This document shows positions 1 through 9,600 of a stretch of 30,281 bases of DNA, piece by piece (positions within the stretch are counted from its first letter, which is position 1; each line of letters starts with the position of its first letter). Under the pieces are notes generated by a model. That model did not search any database and was not told the origin of the DNA. It saw only the letters and a program-made list of their open reading frames with translations. The stretch is from positions 1 to 30,281 of the forward strand of contig CAYUIQ010000089.1 of assembly GCA_964444795.1 (NCBI GenBank), written 5' to 3'. Source of the DNA: JABMRP01 sp964444795. Lineage in GTDB: Bacteria; Planctomycetota; Planctomycetia; Pirellulales; Thermoguttaceae. A program made the position numbers and the translations under genes.

Positions 1-765
1 TCCGCCCTTGCCGAAACCCAGGAAAACAAGGGCGGGCAAGCCGCCCATGTCACCCCGTCGAAAAAAACACCGCTGCGGCAAGTCCGCGTTTCGCCCTCGG
101 TCATGTGCGCCGACCTGACGCACCTGGAAGAGGGAATCCGGCAGTTGGAGACCGCCGGGGCCGACATGCTGCACATCGACATGGCCGACGGGCATTTCGT
201 CCCCAATCTGCTCTTGGGGCTGGACGTCATCCGGCAAGTGCGACACAAGACCTCGCTGCCGATGGACGTCCACCTGATGGTCGAGAACCCCGACGACTAC
301 CTCGACGAGCTGGCCGACATCGGCGTCGACTGGGTGGCCGTCCACGCCGAAGTCTGCCGGCATCTGGACCGCACGCTGAGCAGGATTCGCGAGAAGGGCA
401 TGAAGGCCGGCGTGGCCTTGAACCCCGCCACGCCGCTGGCCGACATCGAGTTCGTCGCCGAACGGCTCGATTTCGTCCTGGTGATGACCGTCAACCCGGG
501 CTTCGCCGGACAGAAGCTGGTCGCCTCGGGGATCCGCAAGATCGCCGAGTGTCGCAAGTTTCTCGCGCGATTCCCCGGCGAGGTGACGATCATGGTCGAT
601 GGCAACGTCAGCTTCGATCACATTCCCGACATGGTGGCCGCGGGAGGAGATATTCTGGTGGCCGGCACCAGCAGTTGGTACAACCGGGCCGCCCCGATGA
701 AAGAAAACGTCCGCAAGGCCGACGAGGCGATCGCCGCCGGACTACAACGGAGAAACGACACATGA
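1..765 (+). CDS. Ribulose-phosphate 3-epimerase family protein (5' end outside window)
   Basis: This is a TIM-barrel epimerase that would invert C3 of a ketose phosphate such as ribulose 5-phosphate or allulose 6-phosphate. Visible motifs are HIDMADGHFVPN (metal His/Asp), MDVHLMVENP (metal His), VMTVNPGFAGQ (phosphate/active-site loop), MVDGN (catalytic Asp) and VAGTSSW. The first ATG is at 103, but the frame is open from base 1. The stretch just before it, RVSPSVMCADL, matches the family's first beta strand (I-A-P-S-I-L-S-A-D-F). The ATG at 103 is therefore internal and the gene starts left of the window. The visible lead of about 20 extra residues (rich in Q, K and T) is not part of the usual fold. 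The DGN in place of the common DGG, and the SFDHIPDMVAAGGD segment, suggest an AlsE-like rather than Rpe-like member; this is inference. The stop overlaps the next start (ATGA), so the genes are probably co-translated. Confidence 0.9.
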   Translation, partial: SALAETQENKGGQAAHVTPSKKTPLRQVRVSPSVMCADLTHLEEGIRQLETAGADMLHIDMADGHFVPNLLLGLDVIRQVRHKTSLPMDVHLMVENPDDYLDELADIGVDWVAVHAEVCRHLDRTLSRIREKGMKAGVALNPATPLADIEFVAERLDFVLVMTVNPGFAGQKLVASGIRKIAECRKFLARFPGEVTIMVDGNVSFDHIPDMVAAGGDILVAGTSSWYNRAAPMKENVRKADEAIAAGLQRRNDT

Positions 766-1853
766 GTTCTCAGGAAATGATGAGCGCTCTGGTGTTACAC
801 GCCGTGGGCGACGCCCGAGTGGAGCAAATCCCGCGACCGGTCGCTGCGCCGGGCGAAGTTTTGGTTCGGGTTGGTTTTTGCGGTGTCTGTGGGTCGGATA
901 TACCGCGCACGTTCGTCAAGGGCACGTACCACTTTCCCACCGTCTGCGGTCACGAATTCGCCGGCACGATCGAAGCGATCGGCGAGGGAGCCGAGGGTTA
1001 CGCAGCCGGCGACCGGGTCGTGGTCTTCCCGTTGCTCTGGTGCGGCAAGTGTGCTTCCTGCGAACTGGGCAACTACGTTCAGTGCTCCGACTACGACTAC
1101 TACGGCTCGCGCCGCGACGGGGGCTTTGCCGAGTATGTCTCCGTGCCGCCGAAGAACCTGGTGCCCGTGCCGGAGAACGTCTCGATGGAAGCGGCCTCGA
1201 TGACCGAACCGGCGGCCGTCGCGCTGCACGCCTTGAAACGGGCCGGCGGGAGCTTCGTCGGCCAGAAGGTCGTCATCTTCGGGGCCGGACCGATCGGACT
1301 GATGGCCGCCCAATGGGCTCGAATCATGGGCGCCGACGACGTCATCCTCTTCGACCTCATCCCCGAAAAACTCCATCAGGCCAAGAAGCTGGGCTTCGAG
1401 TTGGCCGTCAACGCCGCCGCCTGCGATCCGGTCGAGAAGATCAAGGAACTGACCGGCGGATACGGGGCTGAAGTCTGTGTCGAAGGGGCCGGCGTGCCGA
1501 TCACGCTGACGCAGGCCGTCGCCGCGGCGCGCGTGGGCGGCACGGTTATCATCCTCGGAAACCCCTCGGCCGACGTCACCCTACCCGCGGGGCTGATCTC
1601 CCACGCCATGCGGGCCGAACTGGATATCCTGGGCACCTGGAACTCGGCCTTCAGCGCCGCCGGAAACAACGACGACTGGCGCGCCGTATTGAGCTGCGCC
1701 TCCAGCGGCGCGCTGGACCTCGATTCGCTCGTCAGCCACCGCGTGTCGCTGGAAGATTCGTTCGACGCCCTGGTGATGATGCGCGACCAGAGCGAGTTTT
1801 TCGCCAAGGTGTTGGTGAAACCGGGGGAGCAGGGAGTAGGGAATAGGGAATAG
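762..1853 (+). CDS. Zinc-dependent medium-chain dehydrogenase, galactitol-1-phosphate dehydrogenase-like
   Basis: This 363-aa enzyme is a medium-chain dehydrogenase/reductase expected to oxidise a polyol or polyol phosphate with NAD(P). Catalytic zinc ligands are C43 (CGVCGSD), H64-E65 (GHEF) and E149 (TEP). The structural zinc lobe is C94, C97, C100 and C108. The Rossmann glycine motif GAGPIG lies at 174-179. The strings CGSDIPR, GSRRDGGFAEY and LGTWNS resemble E. coli GatD (galactitol-1-phosphate 5-dehydrogenase) more than alcohol dehydrogenases, so a phosphorylated or free hexitol substrate is likely; this is inference from remembered family sequences. The ATG overlaps the epimerase stop by four bases, which fixes the start and indicates translational coupling. 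The product probably feeds the epimerase and the aldolase downstream. Confidence 0.92.
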   Translation: MSSQEMMSALVLHAVGDARVEQIPRPVAAPGEVLVRVGFCGVCGSDIPRTFVKGTYHFPTVCGHEFAGTIEAIGEGAEGYAAGDRVVVFPLLWCGKCASCELGNYVQCSDYDYYGSRRDGGFAEYVSVPPKNLVPVPENVSMEAASMTEPAAVALHALKRAGGSFVGQKVVIFGAGPIGLMAAQWARIMGADDVILFDLIPEKLHQAKKLGFELAVNAAACDPVEKIKELTGGYGAEVCVEGAGVPITLTQAVAAARVGGTVIILGNPSADVTLPAGLISHAMRAELDILGTWNSAFSAAGNNDDWRAVLSCASSGALDLDSLVSHRVSLEDSFDALVMMRDQSEFFAKVLVKPGEQGVGNRE

Positions 1854-1865
1854 GGGCTGGGGACT

Positions 1866-1924
1866 AGTAACCCGAAGCGTCAGCGAGGACGGAAAAGACA
1901 GCCTCACTGACGCTTCGGGTTACT
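1866..1924. repeat. REP-like palindrome, copy 1
   Basis: A perfect 18-bp stem (AGTAACCCGAAGCGTCAG at 1866-1883, its reverse complement at 1907-1924) continues after one mismatch with GAGG/CCTC, and the loop is rich in GGAAAAGAC. It lies 12 bp after the dehydrogenase stop. In RNA it could act as a hairpin separating the first two genes from the next two. A diverged copy with the same core (GCGAGGAYGGAAAAGAC) lies at 12486-12541, so this is a dispersed element rather than a private terminator. There is no T tract. Confidence 0.85.
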
Positions 1925-1976
1925 ATTCACGCCACCAACAACATACAAACCACAACAAACCGCGAGAACACACGTC

Positions 1977-3020
1977 GTGAAAGCCGCACTGCTTGAAGAA
2001 CTGGAAAAGATTGTCGTCCAAGAGGTCGCCGACCCGGAGATCGACGACGACTCGGCCTTGTTGAAAGTCGAGTCGGTGGCCGTGTGCGGGTCGGATATCC
2101 GCATCTTCCATCATGGCAATCCGCGGGTGAAGCCGCCGGCGATTATCGGGCACGAAATGGCCGGAACGATCGTCAAGGCGGGGAAGAACGTCACTCGGGT
2201 CAAAGAAGGCCAGCGCGTGGCCGTCGGGGCCGACGTCCCCTGCGGACAGTGCAAGTGGTGTCGCAACGGCATGGGCAACAACTGCTCGATCAACTACGCC
2301 ATCGGCTACCAAATCCCCGGCGGGTTTGCCCAGTACATGAAACTCCCGCGGCTGGTACTGGAGGAAGGCCCCGTCTCCCCGTTCAGCGACGCCCTGAGCT
2401 TCGACACGGCCGCACTGGCCGAGCCGCTGGCCTGCTCGCTCAACGGCATGGAACTGGTGAACATGTCGCTGGGTAAGACGGTCGTGCTGCTGGGGATGGG
2501 TCCGATCGGCTGCATGTCGATCGACGTCGCTCGCGTGATGGGCGCGGTGAAGGTCATCTGCGTCGGCGGCCCGGGTCCGCGAATGGAAATCGCCAAGCAG
2601 TACGGCGCCGACGTCTACATCAACCGGAAAGAAGAAGACGTGGTGGCCCGATGCCGCGAGGAGACCGGCGGCGAAGGCCCCGATATTGTGCTGACCACCT
2701 GCGGTTCGGTCGACGCCCACGAGCAGGCCATCGAGATGGTCGCCCATCGCGGCTACGTCAACCTGTTCGGCGGGCTGGGTAAGGAGGCGCGCCCCATGTC
2801 GGTGCTCTCCAACACGATCCACTACAAGGAGTGTTTCGTCACCGGCTCGCACGGCTGCGTACCGCGCCATCACGAGCTGGCCGTCGAGCTACTGGAAAAG
2901 GGCATGGTCCGCACCGATCCGATCATCACGCACCATTTCTCCCTCGACGAAATCAACCAAGCCTTCACCACCATGGAAAGCCATCAAGGCATGAAGATCA
3001 TCGTCCATCCGCACGGTTAA
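1977..3020 (+). CDS. Zinc-dependent medium-chain dehydrogenase, sorbitol dehydrogenase-like
   Basis: This 347-aa protein is a second medium-chain dehydrogenase, only distantly similar to the one at 762-1853. Catalytic zinc ligands are C37 (VCGSD) and H59-E60 (GHEM), with the AEP glutamate near residue 147. Structural zinc cysteines are C89, C92, C95 and C103. The nucleotide motif is GMGPIG in VVLLGMGPIGCMSIDVARVMGA. The start is GTG at 1977; the open frame does not offer a better upstream ATG, and the encoded KAALLEE opening is typical of the family. The substrate cannot be read from sequence; with an epimerase and a class II aldolase beside it, an alditol or sugar phosphate is most likely. 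It is separated from the upstream dehydrogenase by a REP-like hairpin, which may reduce read-through. Confidence 0.92.
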   Translation: MKAALLEELEKIVVQEVADPEIDDDSALLKVESVAVCGSDIRIFHHGNPRVKPPAIIGHEMAGTIVKAGKNVTRVKEGQRVAVGADVPCGQCKWCRNGMGNNCSINYAIGYQIPGGFAQYMKLPRLVLEEGPVSPFSDALSFDTAALAEPLACSLNGMELVNMSLGKTVVLLGMGPIGCMSIDVARVMGAVKVICVGGPGPRMEIAKQYGADVYINRKEEDVVARCREETGGEGPDIVLTTCGSVDAHEQAIEMVAHRGYVNLFGGLGKEARPMSVLSNTIHYKECFVTGSHGCVPRHHELAVELLEKGMVRTDPIITHHFSLDEINQAFTTMESHQGMKIIVHPHG

Positions 3021-3095
3021 CGCGAGTTCATCCACGCCGGGGGGTTGCAACGCCCTCCTGCTTTCTAGTCTCCAGTTCCTACCTCGGAGTCCTCC

Positions 3096-3752
3096 ATGCT
3101 TTCGGTCAAAGAAGAACTCGTCTATTACGGCAACAAGATCTATGCGGCCCATCTGGTGGTCGGTGCCGGCGGCAATATCAGCGCTCGCGACGGCAGTATC
3201 GTCTGGATGAAGCCGAGCGGGTTCGCGATGGAAGACATCACGCCGGACGATCTCTGCGGCATGGACCTGGCCACGGGCGAGCAGATCGAAGGCCCGCACA
3301 AACCGACCTCGGAGGTCAACATGCACCTGGGTGTCTACCGCGTGCGGCCCGAGGTGACGGCCGTGTTCCACACCCATTCGCCGTGGCTCTGCGGCGTGGT
3401 TAGCGCGGGCGTGGCCATGGAAACCAAGGTCATGTTCGCCGAGTTCGTCAACGATCTGGGCAGTCGCACCACGGTGCCCTACGTCACGCCGACCACTGAG
3501 GTGCTGGCCGGGCTGGTCTCCGAGGCGTCCCGCGAAAACGACACGATCTTCATGGCCAACCACGGCGTCTGTTGCCTGGGCACCAACATGAAGCAAGCCT
3601 TCTGGCGTTGCCTGATCGCCGAAGACGCCGCCAAATCGCTGGTCGCCGCCACCATCGTCGGCACTCCGCAGCTTCTCACCAAAGACCAAGAGACCGACCT
3701 CATGGCGCTCTCCGGCCCCCAACACCGGGTGAAGATGATGGAGCAGGAATAG
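3096..3752 (+). CDS. Class II aldolase/adducin family protein
   Basis: This 218-aa protein has the size of L-fuculose-1-phosphate aldolase (FucA) and L-ribulose-5-phosphate 4-epimerase (AraD). The fold signatures are present: GGNIS at 25-29 and KPSG near 39-42 (phosphate binding), PTSE with catalytic E73, HTHSPW with zinc ligands H92 and H94, and NHGV with third ligand H156. It would cleave a ketose 1-phosphate to dihydroxyacetone phosphate and an aldehyde, or epimerise a pentulose phosphate; the sequence does not decide which. The neighbouring epimerase and two polyol dehydrogenases support a pathway of oxidation, epimerisation and retro-aldol cleavage. No kinase or transporter for the substrate is within the window. 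Confidence 0.92.
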   Translation: MLSVKEELVYYGNKIYAAHLVVGAGGNISARDGSIVWMKPSGFAMEDITPDDLCGMDLATGEQIEGPHKPTSEVNMHLGVYRVRPEVTAVFHTHSPWLCGVVSAGVAMETKVMFAEFVNDLGSRTTVPYVTPTTEVLAGLVSEASRENDTIFMANHGVCCLGTNMKQAFWRCLIAEDAAKSLVAATIVGTPQLLTKDQETDLMALSGPQHRVKMMEQE

Positions 3753-4300
3753 CGGCGGGCGCTCGGCGCGGGTCTCCCGACCCCGCCGAAACCTCCGACC
3801 GCAGGTCTCCTGCCCGGCACGCCTGTCCGATTCTCCCATATCCAGAGCACGAAAGGACGGCATTATCCGGCTCACTCCGGCCTCTCTCCAGGCGCCCTGA
3901 ACACCCGTAGGTCACTCTGCGACCATGAGTTGGAGTGACATTGCGCCGCTCCGCCCGTCGTGGCATCTGCTGTGGGTCCCGAAAAGTGACTGTCCTTTAC
4001 TAGGCCCTTCTGGGCCTGGGAAAGAGATTGGCTCGTACCACGGAGGTGCTTGCCCTCTCCATGCCGAGCGGTTCTAATGCTGGAAACGGCCACGTACGCA
4101 CTAAGCGGCCCAGCCCGGTGCTAGGCGGAAACAGCCTAACGCGCCCGAAGATAGCAGGTAGCTGCGTAACTGTCTGCAACGATTGGACATACGCAGTAGC
4201 CTCGTAGCGTGATAGGCTGCAACGAAGCGGCCTTTAGGTGATACACGGATCAATGTAAGACCAAGTTATGCCACTCATCAGTGGCCGCCGTTGATTCCCT
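3753..4300. other. Non-coding stretch with repeat copy 1
   Basis: No convincing coding frame is seen. The first 90 bp hold direct-repeat copy 1 (3772-3837). The rest has lower GC than the flanking genes and several short hairpins but no recognised RNA family or clear promoter. Confidence 0.5.
3772..3837 (+). repeat. 66-bp direct repeat, copy 1
   Basis: It starts GTCTCCCGACCCCGCCGAAA and ends GATTCTCCC. It matches 4916-4981 with about 7 differences in 66 positions (89%) without gaps. It lies shortly after the aldolase stop. Weaker similarity continues past the end (a CCGGCCTCT..CCAGG string in both copies). Confidence 0.85.
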
Positions 4301-4873
4301 ATGCCTCATGCAGCCCGATTGACGCTCGTGTTACTCGCCGTTTCAACGGTGATCGGCTGCAATTCCAAGAACGATCGACCTGACGCCCCGCCGCCAAGTG
4401 AAAGAGCTCGTGCCATGGCCGACCACACACTCGCGCTGACACTTTCACCTGAAGTCGATCAACGGCTCACAGAAGAAGCCAAGCAACTCGGCATGTCGCG
4501 TGAAGAACGCGTACAGGAACTCCTGAATTACGGCATTGCACCTGCCGCGAACCTTGAGCCGGGCTTCATCCCAGAGCGGCTTCGCGAACTAAAGGAATTC
4601 GTTGACCAAATCCCCGGTGTAGATGCCATCTCGATTAGTGAGCCAAATGAAGCCCGATGGTGGGTTAAACTGCAAATCGACATCAAGTCACAAACTGCAT
4701 GGCACGTTGTCCAGAATCTGGCGTTTGTGCTCAACGAAATCTCCGTTACGGAAACACTACCTACAACATTCAAACCCACCGCGCCACCGCCGTACCTCAA
4801 CGGTGGTCCGGACGAGTTTCTATTCTGGGTCATCGAAGCTGGAAAGGAAAAGGGGACGCAGCTCTTTGTTTGA
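4301..4873 (+). CDS. Small unknown protein: lipoprotein or ribbon-helix-helix-like
   Basis: I do not recognise the protein. From ATG 4301 (190 aa) it begins with a lipoprotein-type signal: positive MPHAAR, hydrophobic LTLVLLAVST and lipobox VIGC, followed by a polar, proline-rich linker. From an internal ATG at 4415 (152 aa) it begins MADHTLALTLSPEVDQRL, and the next 35 residues, including AKQLGMSREERVQELL, read like a CopG/MetJ-type strand-helix-helix segment. The C-terminal part (FVDQIPGVDAISISEP onward) predicts as an alpha/beta domain. No clear ribosome site precedes 4301; AAAGAG precedes 4415 at a usable distance. Start choice decides whether it is a membrane-anchored or a cytoplasmic DNA-binding protein. 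The lipobox is good enough that I keep the longer form. It is bracketed by direct repeats. Confidence 0.65.
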   Translation: MPHAARLTLVLLAVSTVIGCNSKNDRPDAPPPSERARAMADHTLALTLSPEVDQRLTEEAKQLGMSREERVQELLNYGIAPAANLEPGFIPERLRELKEFVDQIPGVDAISISEPNEARWWVKLQIDIKSQTAWHVVQNLAFVLNEISVTETLPTTFKPTAPPPYLNGGPDEFLFWVIEAGKEKGTQLFV

Positions 4874-4915
4874 GCAGAAAAGACCGGTCACGGCCCTTCA
4901 CGGGGTCGGTCTCGC

Positions 4916-4981
4916 GTCTCCCGACCCTGCCGAAACCTCCGACCGCATGTCTCCTCCCCGGTACGTCTGTCTAATTCTCCC
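4916..4981 (+). repeat. 66-bp direct repeat, copy 2
   Basis: Second copy of the element at 3772-3837, in the same orientation, starting 42 bp after the small unknown gene. The two copies are 1144 bp apart start to start and enclose only that gene. Confidence 0.85.
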
Positions 4982-5164
4982 TGTAATACTCAGCAAGAGA
5001 CCTTCGGCCTCTTCCAGGGCAGGGTTATGAGGCCCGCGCTCAGCGCGGCGCGAGGCCAGCACTCTGCACATGTTGCTTTTCGGTGCCTCCCGAGCTAAAG
5101 TGGCTGATAAGCGCGTTGTCCGTGACACGGTTCTCCGCCCCGAAAAAATCGAGGAGGCAAAGCC

Positions 5165-6511
5165 ATGCGATTCTCCGTATCCTGCCTGACGTTGCCGGTG
5201 ATACTCCTTGCCTGTTGGGTATCCATCGCCGCCGCACAACCGCTGGAAACGCCACCGTCGGCAGTCCCTCAGCCGGCGGTCACGCTGGACGACGTCGTGG
5301 TGACGACCTCCGGGTGCGTGGCCCGAGTGACCGGGGGATGGGAGTTTGTGGCCCGCGCCGACGTGACGGTCCGGGCGCTGGGTGTTTGGGACCGGGGCGA
5401 GGACGGACTGGCCGAAGCGCATCCGGTGGCCCTCTGGGATCAGCAGGGAGAACTGCTTGTCTCGGCCATGGTTCCGGCCCGTGCGGGCGGGAAACTGATC
5501 GACGGCTTTCGCTACGTGCCGATCCGGCCCGTCGTGCTGCAACCCGGTCAGACGTACGTGGTTGGCGCGTTCTACACGGCCCCCTTGAAGGATCCGCACG
5601 TTGGCGGCGGGAGCAATAACCGTATTTCGACCGATCCGCGAATCGCTTGGACCCAGTCGCGACGAGTCGTCGGCGACGAACTGATGCTCCCCCAGCCTCC
5701 GCCTCAACGGACTTCCGATGCGGGAATCTTCGGTCCGAATCTCCTGATCGCCTCGAAGCCGCCGGTCCGACAAGTCGTCCGACCCTCGGCTGCGAAACCG
5801 AAGGCTCACGATCCCCGACCGGCCGCCGGCGAAGTGGTCCTCTCGTTCGAAGGCCGAATCGACGGCAGCCAGAAGATCGAGATCAGCCAGACGCACGCCT
5901 ATTGGCAACACGTCCACTGGAAGCGGCCGGGCGCGCCGGTGAAGCTCGGCGGCATCGCCTGGGATCCGAAGGAGCAAAGCGCGTTGGACAACGCCGGCTC
6001 CACCCAATTCCTCCGCGGACCGGTCGACTTCAACACGGCCCGGTTGCGCAACGTGCATGGCCGCGATACGGTCGTGCTGCAGCCGCGCGAGGATTCGGTG
6101 ATCGTGCGTCTGGTCGACACGCCCAACGGCGGGGCGCCTTACCGTTTCGACATCGTGATGGAACGTCCAACGGTCCCCGCAACATTGCGGATCGTCGCCG
6201 ACATCGATGGCAGCGACCGGCTGCACATCGACTCCGCCGGTGCCCGTTGGCAACATCGGCATTGGAGCATGCCGAAAAAGGTCTCGCTCGGCGGCATCGA
6301 TTGGGACCCGAGAAAATCGCCCCGGATCGAAAACGCCGGGACGACGCGGTTTCTGCCCTCGCCGGTCGACTTCGCCTCGGCTAAACTGACCGTCCGCGAG
6401 GCTCGCGATCTCGTGGTACTGGAACACGTCGAGCGAGGCATCGTCGTCCACTTTGCCGACAACCCACTAGGTCGGGCAACCTACGATCTGACCGTTTCGT
6501 TCGGGCCGTAG
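5165..6511 (+). CDS. Exported protein with one N-terminal and two tandem C-terminal unknown domains
   Basis: This 448-aa protein starts with a clear signal peptide (LTLPVILLACWVSIAAAQ, cleavage near residue 25), and GGAGG lies 7 bp before the ATG, which fixes the start. Residues about 40-195 resemble the DUF4082-like beta domain (ALGVWDRG..HPVALWDQQGELL..LQPGQTYVVGAFY); this is tentative. Residues 223-333 and 338-447 are two copies of one domain. They share I-D-G-S, (Y/W)-Q-H-x-H-W, LGGI-x-WDP, NAG(S/T)T-x-FL, PVDF and a closing (I)V-x-(L/F)-x-D. Each begins like a carbohydrate- or surface-binding beta sandwich, but I know no named family. It probably acts outside the cytoplasm. No catalytic motif is seen. 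It is followed after 94 bp by an RND pump gene, but no functional link is evident. Confidence 0.88.
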   Translation: MRFSVSCLTLPVILLACWVSIAAAQPLETPPSAVPQPAVTLDDVVVTTSGCVARVTGGWEFVARADVTVRALGVWDRGEDGLAEAHPVALWDQQGELLVSAMVPARAGGKLIDGFRYVPIRPVVLQPGQTYVVGAFYTAPLKDPHVGGGSNNRISTDPRIAWTQSRRVVGDELMLPQPPPQRTSDAGIFGPNLLIASKPPVRQVVRPSAAKPKAHDPRPAAGEVVLSFEGRIDGSQKIEISQTHAYWQHVHWKRPGAPVKLGGIAWDPKEQSALDNAGSTQFLRGPVDFNTARLRNVHGRDTVVLQPREDSVIVRLVDTPNGGAPYRFDIVMERPTVPATLRIVADIDGSDRLHIDSAGARWQHRHWSMPKKVSLGGIDWDPRKSPRIENAGTTRFLPSPVDFASAKLTVREARDLVVLEHVERGIVVHFADNPLGRATYDLTVSFGP

Positions 6512-6605
6512 TACCTCGCGAAATTTGAATGGATGGGTGCCATGGGCGGCCTTTTGTCCTTGTGCGCGCCAGCCGCCCATTGAAAACCACATTAGGATAC
6601 GCGTA

Positions 6606-9600
6606 GTGAAAATCTCCGAAGTTGCCATCAATCGGCCCGTCTTTGCTTCGATGACCATCTTGGCGTTGGTCGTGTTCGGGGCAACGGCTTATATGACGAT
6701 CGGCGTGGACCTGTTTCCCGAGGTCGAGTTTCCCATCGTTACCGTAACCGTGATTTATCCGGGCGCGGATCCCGAGACGGTGGAAACGGAGATTACCGAT
6801 AAGATCGAGGAGGCGGTCAACACGATCGCCGGAATCAAGACGCTACGATCGGAAAGCACCGAAGGCATTGCGCAGATATTCATCGAGTTCAAGCTCTCCG
6901 AAGACGTCAACGTGGTCAGCCAGGACGTCCGCGACAAGGTGGCGGCCATCCGCCGCGACTTGCCGCCCGAGATCGAACCGCCGATCATCGAGAAGTTCGA
7001 CATCAACTCGTCGCCGATTCTGGCGATCGTCGTCTCGGGGCCCGACTCCATCCGCCGCTTGAGCCAATACGCCGATCGGGAAGTCAAGCCGCGAATCGAA
7101 GGCGTCTCGGGCGTGGGCAACGTGCGGCTGGTGGGCGACCGCGAACGCGAGATCCGTATCTGGCTGCGGGCCGACGACCTGCTGAAACACAATATCGAGG
7201 CCCAGGACGTCATCGACACCCTGCAGACGGAGAACCTCGAACCGCCCGGCGGCCGCGTCGAGACCTCCGATATGGAAATGATCGTCAAGACCAAGGGCAA
7301 GATTGAGAACGTGGCCGACTTCGCCGATTTGATCGTTGCCCATCGCGAGGGTACGCCGATTCACTTGCACAACGTGGCTCGGGTCGACGACGGGCAGGAG
7401 GATTTCCGCAGTTTGGCTCGGCTCAACCAGGAGCGGGCCGTCTCGCTACTGGTCCGTCGGCAGTCGGGCGAGAACATGCTGCAAGTGGCCGACGAGGTGA
7501 AAAGACGACTCGACAGACTCCGCGACGACCTCCCCCCGGGCTACGACTTGATCGTCGCCCAGGATCTCTCGATCTTCGTCGACCAGAGCATCAGCGAGGC
7601 CCAGGGCGAGTTGATCCGCGGCGGCGTGCTGGCCGTGTTGGTAATCCTCCTCTTCCTGCGGAGCCTGCGAGGTTCGTTTGTCGCGGCGATTACGATCCCC
7701 ACCACGATTATCTCGACGTTCACGTTCATGATGGCCATGGGCTTCACCATGAACATGATGACCATGCTGGCCCTGACCATCTCGGTCGGCATGATCGTCG
7801 ACGATTCGATCGTCGTGCTGGAGAACTCCTACCGGCATCTCGAAGCGGGTATGACCCGGATGAAAGCGGCGCTGGCGGGTATCTCCGAGATCGGATTTGC
7901 CGTAATCGCCACGTCGCTGGCCATCGTGGCGGTATTCGTGCCCGTGGCCTTCATGGAGGGGATCGTCGGCCAGTTCTTCTTCGAGTTCGGCCTGACGGTC
8001 ACCTTTGCCGTGGTCGTCTCGACGTTTATCGCCGTCACGCTCTCCCCCATGCTCTGTTCCCGGGTGCTGAAAGTGAGCAAGCAGCACGGCCGCTTCTTCA
8101 ACGTTTCCGAACGCATCTTCCAGCGGATCGAAACGGCCTACGGCAAGACCCTGCGATGGGCGCTCGGGCATCGGGCCGTCGTGCTCCTTGCCGCTGCCGG
8201 TATCTTCGTCGGCAGCATGGCGATGACCGGATTGCTGGGCACCGAATTCGTACCCCAAGCCGATGAAGACCAATTCAACATCCAAGTCGAAACACCCATC
8301 GGCACGGCTATCGGGGTCACCAGCGCCGATCTGGAACAAATAGAAGCGTTGGCCCGCGACATGCCGGGCGTGGAAGACGTCTTCACCACGATCGGGGCGG
8401 GGGTCGAGGAACGGGTCAACGTGGCCACGGTGCTGGTGCGGCTGGCACCCAAGGCCGATCGCGACTTCTCGCAGATGGATCTGATGCAGCAGGTTCGCCA
8501 ACAGATCAAGACCCGCCCCGAATTGGAGCACATGAAGATCAGCGTGGAAATGATCCCCCGAGTCGGCGGCGGTGGATTTCGCACCGCGCCCGTGCAGTAC
8601 AACATTCGCGGGACCGATCTCGCCCAGTTGGCCGAATTCTCCGACCGCGTAACTCAGCGGATGAAGCAAGTATCGGGCATCGAGGACGTCAACTCGACGT
8701 ACGACGCCGGCAAACCGCAGATCAACGTCGAAATCGATCGCGACAAGGCGGCCGACCTGCACGTCTCCGTCGATAAGCTGGGCAAAGCCGTCTACGCCCT
8801 GATCGGCGGGCAGGAAGTGAGCCAGTTCGAGCAGGACGGCGAGAGCTACGACGTGCGTATCCGTCTGGCCGGTGCCGATCGCGACGATCCTGAGTCGATT
8901 CTACGCGTTCCCGTTCGCAACAAACTGGGCCAACTCAAGGAAGCCCGCGAAATGGTCGACGTCCACCGGACCAAGGGCCCGGTACAGATCGACCGGCAAG
9001 ACCGGTCGCGGCAAGTCACCGTCCTGGCCAACCTCGATACGTCGATGAAACTGGACGCGGCGGTGGCCGCGGTCGTGGCGATCGAAAAGGACGAGGGGCT
9101 GCCCCCGGGTACAACCAGCAAGTTTACCGGTGACGCCGAGATGCAGGCCGAGTCGTTTGCCAATATCATCTTCAGCATGGCCCTGGCCGCCGCGCTGATC
9201 TACATGGTGCTGGCCGCCCAGTTCGAGAGCCTCATTCACCCCTTGACCGTCATGCTCTCGCTGCCCCTTTCGGTCGTCGGCGCTTTGGGCCTGCTGGCCG
9301 TGACGGGGCGAACGCTCAACATCTTCTCGATGATCGGTATGATCATGCTCATGGGCCTGGTCACGAAGAATGCGATCCTGCTGGTCGACTACACCAACCT
9401 GCTGCGCAGCCGGGGGATGTCCAAGACGGATGCTCTCTTGGAGGCCGGGCCCGTGCGCCTGCGGCCCATTCTCATGACCGCCATGTCGACGATGGCCGGC
9501 ATGACACCCGTGGCCATCGGCATGGGCTCCGGGGCCGAAACCCGCGCGCCGATGGGCACCGCCATCGTCGGCGGTCTGATCACCTCGACGATTCTCACCC

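Noticed and set aside
105..761. Long + strand frame joined in front of the first dehydrogenase
   Set aside because: It translates the epimerase DNA out of frame into an Arg/Gly-rich shadow; the dehydrogenase starts at 762.
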